Part shown: positions 1 to 5,099 of the stretch, one piece after another | How the letters are laid out: every line of letters starts with the position of its first letter | Numbering within the stretch: position 1 is the first letter of the stretch | Source: Cytophagales bacterium | Lineage (GTDB): Bacteria; Bacteroidota; Bacteroidia; Cytophagales; Cyclobacteriaceae | DNA length: 5,099 nt | NCBI GenBank assembly: GCA_003454975.1 | Contig: DMST01000087.1 | Coordinates: 1,273-6,371, forward strand | Direction: 5' to 3' | Translations under genes and position numbers: made by a program | Notes under the pieces: model-generated | Seen by the model: the letters and a program-made list of their open reading frames with translations, nothing else | The model's database searches: none | Told to the model about the DNA's origin: nothing

Positions 1-1
1 G

Positions 2-406
2 ATGTACGAAGAGGTAGAACAAACCCAAGGGCTGGTAAGCAGCCTGTCGTTGTTGGCGATTCTCATCGCCTGCATGGGCTTGCTGGGGCTCTCGGCCTAC
101 ATAGCCGAACAACGGGCCAAGGAAATGACCATCCGCAAGGTGCTAGGGGCTACGGTGGCTGGTATCTTCCAGCGGCTGACCTGGAACTACCTCAAAATCA
201 TGCTGATATCAGCGATGCTTGCCTTCCCGCTGGGTTGGTGGCTGATGAAACAGTGGCTCGCCGATTTTGAGTACAGCATCCCCCTTTCCTGGTGGATCTA
301 TGGCTTGGCAGCTTTGCTCACGGCAGCCATCATCCTCATCACCGTAAGCCGGCAGGCGCTCTCGGTAGCACTAGCCAACCCCAGCCAAACACTGCGCAGC
401 GAGTAG
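2..406 (+). CDS. FtsX-like (MacB-type) ABC transporter permease, C-terminal part
   Basis: This is the 3' end of a gene that begins left of the window; the Met at position 2 is probably internal. The visible 134 residues hold three membrane segments, at about 11-34, 63-82 and 96-116. Between the first two lies the cytoplasmic stretch with E41-MTIRKVLGAT, the conserved 'E(I/M)xIRKVLGA' motif of FtsX/MacB permeases that contacts the ATPase. The ending ANPSQTLRSE matches the usual '(A)NPxxxLRxE' end of Bacteroidota members. Family knowledge: such permeases work as dimers with a cytosolic ATPase, using ATP for mechanical work on the periplasmic side (export of peptides, lipoproteins or antimicrobials) rather than classical transport across the bilayer. 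The substrate cannot be read from this fragment because the periplasmic domain and the ATPase gene are outside the window. A terminator follows 19 bases after the stop, so this is the last gene of its unit. Confidence 0.93.
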   Translation: MYEEVEQTQGLVSSLSLLAILIACMGLLGLSAYIAEQRAKEMTIRKVLGATVAGIFQRLTWNYLKIMLISAMLAFPLGWWLMKQWLADFEYSIPLSWWIYGLAALLTAAIILITVSRQALSVALANPSQTLRSE

Positions 407-425
407 ACGAATTATCTCCACAACG

Positions 426-473
426 AACGCCCCGCCAGGACCGTCAGTGTTCCTCGGTGGGGCGTTTTCTTTT
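426..473 (+). terminator. Rho-independent terminator of the permease gene
   Basis: The arm AACGCCCCGCC (426-436) pairs with GGTGGGGCGTT (456-466) with one G-T wobble. An inner AGGA/TCCT pairing extends the stem. A T-rich run (465-473, TTTTCTTTT) follows directly. The arrangement fits plus-strand termination just after the permease stop; the opposite strand has no T-run after the stem. Confidence 0.9.
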
Positions 474-518
474 ACTAAGCAGAATGGGGCTGGCTATTAG
501 GGCAATTGCGTGCTTAAT

Positions 519-1090
519 TCAGAGTAACTCTTCTCTAAAGTTATCCTCCATAAGAGCTTTGAGCCTCTTGATGTTTTTGGAGTCTTGCAAGGGATGGGCT
601 TTGAGCAGATTGATCAACATTTTGGTGAACAGTCCAAAGTTGGCGGCGGAGCGTTGTTTTCTCTTTTTGCTGCTGCCCTCCCTGAAATTGACATCTAAAC
701 ACCCATGCAATTGATTTTCAATCGACCAAGGTGATCGGATGTCTCGATTGAACGCCTTTGCCTGACAATCTTTACTGCTGATATAGTAGCGTAGGCTTGT
801 TTGTACCTCTCCACTCTTCTTGTTGGTTCTTTCTGCCTGGATACGGACTAGGCTATTGATTCCCGGCCATTGTTGTTGTCCATCAAGGAAGGTTAAATCG
901 GTAATTATCGAACAGAAACGTTTTAATAAGGAAGGAACTTGCGAAGCCACTCCAACTTGTGGTTACCCAAGGCGTGAATCTCCCTCCAGGTATTCATTCC
1001 ACTGAGTACGGCAGAAATGACCAAAAATATCAGTTCAGGCACCAAGCAATTAACCTGATTCCTCAGGTTACATCTAGGATCTTCCCAAAG
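519..1090 (-). pseudogene. ISAs1-family transposase remnant, internally deleted
   Basis: Two parts of one transposase survive. The C-terminal part (519 to about 922) reads ITDL..., QQWPGI, YYISS, WSIEN, LDVNF and a final KRLKALMEDN. These match the second half of ISAs1-family DDE transposases, and the WSIEN glutamate is the expected third catalytic acid. The N-terminal part (1081 to 926) is in another frame: 52 codons reading DPRCNLRN, LIFLVISAVLSG, TWREIHALG and WLRKFLPY, the classic ISAs1 start, then a stop (925-923). The segment that should lie between, roughly 150 or more residues with the first two catalytic Asp and the HGRxE motif, is absent; the parts join near 918-928. No Met precedes DPR in frame, and the preceding bases show family-like residues only in another frame, suggesting a second lesion. 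Conserved positions have also drifted (RSPW for RxHW, LHG for LHW, REG for ED). The GTG at 950 opens an uninterrupted frame, but it begins inside the N-terminal part and is not a genuine start. The element cannot transpose by itself. Confidence 0.85.
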
Positions 1091-1197
1091 ATGGTGCAAA
1101 ACAAAGAAGACTTTTTAAAAGAGGAGTAATCTGATACCTTGCTCTAAATGAAGAGACTAAAAACAAGTACAACACACTGAATTTCAGTATATTATAT

Positions 1198-1262
1198 TAA
1201 TTAAGGCAAGGAGGGTAGAAGGGATAGAATCATCAAGATGAAGGGAGTTCTTGCCTAATTAT
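1198..1262. repeat. Imperfect inverted repeat in AT-rich spacer
   Basis: TAATTAAGGCAAG (1198-1210) is the reverse complement of CTTGCC-TAATTA (1250-1261) apart from one missing base. The arms are about 12 bp and the spacer is 39 bp, purine-rich on the plus strand. No T-run follows either arm. It may be the scar of a small non-autonomous element, a binding site, or chance in AT-rich DNA; nothing in the window decides. Confidence 0.35.
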
Positions 1263-1534
1263 TATAACAAAAAACATCATGAGACTCCGCTGCCCCGGGA
1301 AGGGGGTAGTGTGCTCCAGTCGATTTAATCCGGAAATAATCAAGTTTAGCGCGCAATCGCCCTGTGGGCAAACCCAGCTAGTCCGCCAGAGAATAGGAAA
1401 CAGCTTTGGTAAGGAACCAATAGATAAAGCCAGGTATTCAGCAAAATGACACTCGGGTTAGGTAACGCGTATTATCACTCTATCTGCCAGGTAAGTAATC
1501 CTGAGAGTGTTAAAGTACCAAATAACCGTGTCAT

Positions 1535-1560
1535 TGCCGATAGCATCTTTTCTATCGGCA
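1535..1560 (-). terminator. Perfect 9-bp hairpin after the caspase-like gene
   Basis: TGCCGATAG (1535-1543) and CTATCGGCA (1552-1560) are perfect reverse complements around an 8-base loop. A short outer pairing, CCGT (1526-1529) with ACGG (1567-1570), may extend it. It begins 14 bases past the stop of the 599-residue gene, where a transcript 3' end would be expected. On the minus strand the T6 tract lies before the stem, not after it, so this is not a textbook intrinsic terminator; it may instead stabilise the 3' end or act with another factor. No plus-strand gene runs into it. Confidence 0.45.
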
Positions 1561-1574
1561 GAAAAAACGGATGC

Positions 1575-3374
1575 CTACTGCACAGAAAACACAAAGCGAT
1601 TCCACTTGGCATCGTGGCCCTCGATCTCAAAAGGCCAACGCACGGGTGCAAACGTAGCATTGGGAATCTGCCGATTGTTCATGTACCGATAGTAGTTGAT
1701 CTTCTGCGATAGGTAAAAGGCATCCAATTGATCGGATTGAGCCTGGTTGAGCACCGTCAGGAATTGGCCCGTGAGGGTTTGGGCGGGATTCACCGATTCT
1801 CCCAGGCTAATGATCCAAATGGGAGGTAGTTCCGTATCCTGGTTGCTCACGTAGCGCTCGTAGGCCGGTTCTGCGGATTGCTGTTCAAAGGATTGGTTGA
1901 GCACAAATAGCACTTGGGTGGTTTGCAACCCATTCAAGTACTTGAGGTAATAGCCGTCATCCAATACTTTTTGCTCTCCCATCTGGATAGGCAGGCTTAC
2001 AAACAACAGCTGGTTGCTCGGCCCGTCTAAGGCACGTTTGTAGTTGTGTAAAACCTGAGTAAAATCTCGCCGAATTTGTTCCGGTGAGCTATTCAAAGTA
2101 TCGAGTTGGGGGAATAGGATATTTTCTGGCAAGTATAGCCCGGTGGCCTTGAGTGCCGCTACCGAAGCCCCCAGCTCAGGGCCCGTCCCTAACACAATGA
2201 CGTACCTATCTGACTTGGGCACCAGGGCATTGGGGCTAACTAAATCCATTGGATTTGCCTTGAGCGAATCATGAGCCCTTTGGTACCAACGGTCGTAGTA
2301 GGGCATCAGCAATTCACCTTGCAGGAGGCCGTCCCGGATGGTATGCGACAGCTGCTGCATAGAGGAGATGTACTTGCCCGCTTGCAAATCCTGATAAAGA
2401 GTATTTGGGGGCAAAGCCAGTTCAGGCCGGGCATCCCGCAACTGGGCCAGCATGGAGGGAGCTTCCAGAACCAAGGAGTCCTGTGACCGCACGGCAGTAT
2501 ATACGGAATCGATATCCGGATTTAGCTCTTTGAAATAGGCACTCAGGTCCATCACAGTATCTAAACCCGGGTACGCCACCAAGGCTTGCACCAACGAGAA
2601 GGCAAACCAATCCCTTTCTCCCAGTTGGGCACTGCTGGCCGACATCAGAAAAAAGGTAATACCGTCGGCCAACCCCAGCGAAAAACAATCTTCTGTTACC
2701 GTCTGCGCCGTATCGTATTGCTCCCGCAGAAGGTACGATAACGCCAGTGCGTTGAAGTGTTCTGCATCAGGTTGGGAATATAGCTTCACGAAGGACAAGT
2801 CCTCTACCTCATCTACGTCTCCCAGGGCCAAATTCTGATACAGCAGGGTATCAGCATCCTGAAACAATTCCGAATAATCCACATCGCCATAGGCGATTAC
2901 CTTCTCGATAGAAGTATAGTCAAACATGCGGGGAAACTCTGGCCGGATGTCCCAATAATACCGGATCTCACCGGGGAGCAACGCATCGGGCAGTTCCAGG
3001 GTGTAGGTTTTTTGGATATACACCATTCTACCGGACTGCCTAACCAGATCCACTTCTCCATTTTTATTCTTCTTCCGTACCTGTCCCAGCCGCCCTTTGA
3101 TTACCGGTATCTCATCAATGAATTCGATACCATTGTCATAATGGTAGTTCAAATGAAGAAATAGTACCGAGCCATTGACCAGCACCCGCGTAGGAATTTG
3201 CCACTCCACGGTCACCTCTTGGCGGGCAGTACTGATGATCCTGGGAGAGGATTGAATGGCAATCTCGTTTCCGTCGAGGCTCAAGTTGTCCACGATGTCA
3301 CGCGGCCGGGTACCTTGTGCATTAGCACTCAGCGAAGAAACCAGTATGGCGAGAATAAGTAGTTGCTTCTTCAT
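1575..3374 (-). CDS. Exported protein with degenerate caspase-like C-terminal domain
   Basis: The protein has 599 residues with a Sec signal peptide (MKKQLLILAILVSSLSANAQ), cleaved near residue 19-21, so it acts in the periplasm or outside. Residues about 22-145 look beta-rich (VTVEWQ, VLFLHLNYHY, YTLELP, IRYYWDI) and match no domain I can name. Residues about 165-270 are helical and TPR-like (HFNALALSYLLREQYDTA, then a second hairpin at 238-268). Residues about 389-545 follow the order of a caspase/CHAT fold: strand RYVIVLGTG, helix ASVAALKATGLYL, helix PEQIRRDFTQVL, strand QLLFVSLPIQ, strand VLFVLNQSF, strand IWIISLGE, then TGQFLTVLNQ in place of the usual 'GxFTxxLLxxL'. The His of GHG is replaced (LPIQ, 461-464), and the Cys of DACxSG aligns with Ser495 (VLNQSF). 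I therefore infer a non-catalytic pseudo-peptidase, perhaps a binding or scaffold protein. No type IX secretion tail is evident. The ATG (3374) lies one base past the upstream stop, implying translational coupling. The CDS is well supported; the fold is a by-eye call. Confidence 0.9.
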   Translation of the reverse strand: MKKQLLILAILVSSLSANAQGTRPRDIVDNLSLDGNEIAIQSSPRIISTARQEVTVEWQIPTRVLVNGSVLFLHLNYHYDNGIEFIDEIPVIKGRLGQVRKKNKNGEVDLVRQSGRMVYIQKTYTLELPDALLPGEIRYYWDIRPEFPRMFDYTSIEKVIAYGDVDYSELFQDADTLLYQNLALGDVDEVEDLSFVKLYSQPDAEHFNALALSYLLREQYDTAQTVTEDCFSLGLADGITFFLMSASSAQLGERDWFAFSLVQALVAYPGLDTVMDLSAYFKELNPDIDSVYTAVRSQDSLVLEAPSMLAQLRDARPELALPPNTLYQDLQAGKYISSMQQLSHTIRDGLLQGELLMPYYDRWYQRAHDSLKANPMDLVSPNALVPKSDRYVIVLGTGPELGASVAALKATGLYLPENILFPQLDTLNSSPEQIRRDFTQVLHNYKRALDGPSNQLLFVSLPIQMGEQKVLDDGYYLKYLNGLQTTQVLFVLNQSFEQQSAEPAYERYVSNQDTELPPIWIISLGESVNPAQTLTGQFLTVLNQAQSDQLDAFYLSQKINYYRYMNNRQIPNATFAPVRWPFEIEGHDAKWNRFVFSVQ

Positions 3375-3375
3375 G

Positions 3376-4842
3376 TCAATTATAGCTTTGCAAGGATTTT
3401 ACATGGTCATATCGCTTCTTATAGAAGATCTTCATCATGGCATCAGCCTCGCTTTTGTACAAATTCTGATAGTACAGGCCTACTCCTTCCTCAATCTCGT
3501 TGAGCGCATCGAGATCTTCCAGAGTCACATAGGGGCAGTCTTCCGTTAGCAGAAAAGAAAAGTAATACACATAATCGCTGGCAATGGCCTGGTATACCTC
3601 ATCCATAAAATCAGAATAGCCTCTGGCCTCTTCAGACCCCACGGGGTATTGAGCCAGTTGGACCGTGACCGTTTCTACAGAATCCTTCAAAATCTCCAAT
3701 ACCTCCACCAAAGACTCGCAACACAGATCGATCTCGTTGCTATTGAATTGAGTATCTGCCTCTACCAACCAATCCCTCCAGGTAAGCATAGGTTTAGCCG
3801 CCGCCGGGCGAGTGAAGGGCGGGGCAATCAAGGGTATATTGGGTGTGGTGGGTACGTCCGGAGGAGGCAAATCTGGTAAGGAAGCTACCTCATCCTGCGA
3901 CCACCTTCTTTCGGTTACCCGTGGTTCTTCCACCGGCAGGGTGCTAGTGGGGGTTGTAGCAGAACTTGTAGGGGACGTGTTCTTTGGCATAACCGCCTCC
4001 TCAGCACGTGCCTCTGCAGGAACGTATAGTGGAGGCACCGGTAGTTGCTCATAGGCAACAGCCAAATCCTTTGGGGATTGGGATACCGGGGTGTTTTGCA
4101 GGGCATAATCTACCAGAAACCCTGCATTGCGAAGTGAGGTTTTGATGGTATTCCCAGCCCCCTTTGGCTCGCCTAAGTAGGCATCGGCCAGCTCAATAAA
4201 CTGTCGGGCACTTTCGAAGTTCTTGCGGTCCATATGTACCAAAGCCCCTGATAGGGCCATGAGGGCAGACAGTTCTTCTGGCTTACTGATTTCGAACCGC
4301 AAATTGAGCTTATCCAAGTCACCAGTAGCATCCATCGATATCCGTTGCTGGGTAATTTCATAGAGCCGCTGGCGGTCGTCATTTTCAGGAACCAACTCAA
4401 TATTCAACACCGCCTTGGGCATGGTGGTATCTGAAGACGGAGTATCATAAAACCAGCCCCATACCATCATACTAAACCCCTGACTTTTAGCATACTGCCT
4501 AATCTGCTGGCTCTGCCCTTGACTATCAAATCCAGTATCTACTTGCGCAAAAGACGTTTGAAGTTCCTCTGGAAACGAAGACAAAATCACCTCTTCCAGG
4601 TAGCCATTGGGATCGAAATCGCTGTTGGTGAGGTTCGCAAATTCTGCCAAACCCAGTACAAAGGGTTTTTCCTTTACTTCTTCCTCCTGTGTTTGGGTAG
4701 TCTGCTTACAACCATATAGCACCACCAAAGCCACTACTACGCACCCCGCCAAGCCCACGCGAAAACGGTGAGTAGAATTAGCCGGTAGAAAGCCACCATA
4801 GCTCCCTAAGGATTTGAGTACAGAGAATAGTGCTTCTATCAA
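3376..4842 (-). CDS. Membrane-anchored or lipoprotein with WGWF sensor-like domain
   Basis: The open frame has 488 residues. A hydrophobic segment at 29-44 ends in LYGC45-KQ, an imperfect lipobox (Tyr at -2), so it is either a lipoprotein or an N-terminally anchored protein. Residues about 58-222 form one domain: strand PFVLGLAEFANL, helix GYLEEVILSSF, GFSMMVWGWFYDT at 122-134, strand AVLNIELV, then helices ending in FESARQFIELADAYLG. The layout matches the 'IVIWGWY' domain I recall at the N-terminus of many cyanobacterial TPR proteins, which resembles TolB/CsgG-type alpha/beta domains. Residues about 265-350 are a Pro/Thr/Ser-rich linker. Residues about 353-488 are helical, with Cys374-Cys375 and Cys436 that could form disulphides outside the cytoplasm. 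The start is unsure: TTG at 4842 is the only usual start codon after an in-frame TAA six codons upstream, but it puts 28 residues before the membrane segment. GTG at 4758 (residue 29) would give a short signal lacking positive charge. The next gene follows after one base. I know no function for this protein. Confidence 0.85.
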   Translation of the reverse strand: MIEALFSVLKSLGSYGGFLPANSTHRFRVGLAGCVVVALVVLYGCKQTTQTQEEEVKEKPFVLGLAEFANLTNSDFDPNGYLEEVILSSFPEELQTSFAQVDTGFDSQGQSQQIRQYAKSQGFSMMVWGWFYDTPSSDTTMPKAVLNIELVPENDDRQRLYEITQQRISMDATGDLDKLNLRFEISKPEELSALMALSGALVHMDRKNFESARQFIELADAYLGEPKGAGNTIKTSLRNAGFLVDYALQNTPVSQSPKDLAVAYEQLPVPPLYVPAEARAEEAVMPKNTSPTSSATTPTSTLPVEEPRVTERRWSQDEVASLPDLPPPDVPTTPNIPLIAPPFTRPAAAKPMLTWRDWLVEADTQFNSNEIDLCCESLVEVLEILKDSVETVTVQLAQYPVGSEEARGYSDFMDEVYQAIASDYVYYFSFLLTEDCPYVTLEDLDALNEIEEGVGLYYQNLYKSEADAMMKIFYKKRYDHVKSLQSYN

Positions 4843-4862
4843 AGCGAATCTTACGAGTTAGG

Positions 4863-4890
4863 ATGCAATCGCTGGTTGGACTGATTGCAT
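4863..4890. promoter_or_regulatory. Dyad upstream of the gene pair: candidate operator or leader hairpin
   Basis: ATGCAATC (4863-4870) and GATTGCAT (4883-4890) are perfect 8-bp inverted arms around a 12-base spacer. On the minus strand the dyad ends 20 bases before the TTG at 4842. It could bind a dimeric regulator or fold as a stem-loop in the 5' leader and affect translation. I could not place a convincing Bacteroidota promoter (-33 TTTG, -7 TAnnTTTG) next to it; the nearest -7-like sequence is TATTTTC at 4918-4912. No regulator gene is visible in the window. Confidence 0.4.
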
Positions 4891-5030
4891 AACGTGGTGT
4901 TCTTTGCCCGTGAAAATACCAAAAGTTGTGTGCAATATTACTATTTGGCCCTATTTTCATTGGTCTGCCTACACCCTACCACCTGCCTGTATCCTGGCCC
5001 ATGATTTTCGGGAGGTTTCTAGCTTCCCAC

Positions 5031-5059
5031 AAAAAACACCTGCCGGATCACGACAGGTG
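5031..5059 (-). terminator. Rho-independent terminator of a gene beyond the right edge
   Basis: Read on the minus strand, CACCTGTCG (5059-5051) pairs with CGGCAGGTG (5045-5037) with one T-G wobble and a 5-base loop. A T6 run (5036-5031) follows at once. This is a well-formed minus-strand terminator. All three minus-strand frames meet a stop between 5074 and 5096, so the coding region it serves ends at or beyond the window edge and cannot be identified. It isolates the two-gene unit at 4842-1575 from upstream transcription. Confidence 0.85.
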
Positions 5060-5099
5060 CTTACCAATGGATCTTAGATTGGGAAGTTATCCGCTAGGG

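Larger units (their letters stand above)
1091..1574. other. Intergenic stretch without a convincing gene
   Basis: The stretch separates the transposase remnant from the stop of the caspase-like gene. About 1130-1280 is visibly AT-rich, and the rest is mixed. I read all six frames and found no recognisable protein remnant. A 56-codon plus-strand frame (1279-1449) has no family resemblance. The outer boundary of the dead IS probably lies somewhere in the first 100 or so bases. The only structures I can support are the imperfect inverted repeat at 1198-1262 and the hairpin at 1535-1560, listed separately. Confidence 0.6.

Noticed and set aside
292..714. A plus-strand frame overlapping the permease end, its terminator and the transposase remnant.
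   Set aside because: It reads through a clear terminator and is a shadow of the genes on both sides, with low-complexity composition and no domain.
1279..1449. A 56-codon plus-strand frame beginning ATG-AGA-CTC with three early cysteines (CP, C, C).
   Set aside because: No recognisable zinc-binding spacing, no ribosome site or promoter, no family resemblance, and it lies in a spacer next to IS debris.
3812..4054. Plus-strand frame rich in Gly/Ser/Val opposite the linker of the WGWF protein.
   Set aside because: It is the complement of the Pro/Thr/Ser-rich linker codons, so its composition is explained by the real gene.
4912..4935. Possible Bacteroidota promoter: TATTTTC (minus strand 4918-4912) with TTG at 4935-4933.
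   Set aside because: The -7 element deviates from TAnnTTTG and the 14-base gap is shorter than the usual spacing, so it is too weak to list.
4778..4960. A minus-strand 60-codon frame with an ATG upstream of the WGWF gene.
   Set aside because: It overlaps the start of the real gene in another frame, has no signal or domain, and a frameshift joining the two would not yield a better leader.
1..5099. CRISPR arrays, tRNA or rRNA genes, riboswitches.
   Set aside because: No regularly spaced repeats, cloverleaf-like segments or rRNA motifs were seen on either strand.

Overview
The window looks like a chromosomal segment of a Bacteroidota bacterium, possibly a Cytophagales or Saprospiria member. 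The reasons are the MacB/FtsX-type permease with the typical C-terminal layout of that phylum, a signal peptide ending in ANAQ, the absence of Shine-Dalgarno sequences before the starts, and base composition near 50% GC. The finer placement is inference; no rRNA, tRNA or housekeeping marker is present.

Layout, left to right. Positions 1-406 (+) hold the last ~134 codons of an FtsX-like ABC transporter permease, followed by a good intrinsic terminator (426-473). Positions 519-1090 (-) hold a decayed ISAs1-family transposase. Both ends of the protein are recognisable, but the middle is missing and the two parts lie in different frames. Positions 1091-1574 contain no convincing gene, only an imperfect inverted repeat and a strong hairpin. 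Positions 1575-4842 (-) carry two genes separated by one base (TGA-C-ATG), almost certainly co-transcribed and translationally coupled. The upstream gene (3376-4842) encodes a membrane-anchored or lipoprotein-like protein whose first domain has the WGW(F/Y) signature found in the N-terminal domain of many bacterial TPR proteins. It continues with a proline/threonine-rich linker and a helical C-terminal domain. The downstream gene (1575-3374) encodes an exported 599-residue protein: a beta-rich N-terminal domain, a TPR-like helical middle, and a C-terminal domain that reads as a caspase-like (C14/CHAT-type) fold with the catalytic His and Cys replaced. Upstream of the pair is an 8+8 bp dyad (4863-4890). 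Beyond it a minus-strand terminator (5031-5059) closes a gene lying outside the window, so the pair probably has its own promoter in 4843-5030.

The most interesting content is the gene pair. It looks like a cell-envelope system of an anchored sensor-like protein and a secreted pseudo-caspase. The fold assignments rest on pattern recognition by eye, and any joint function is inference.
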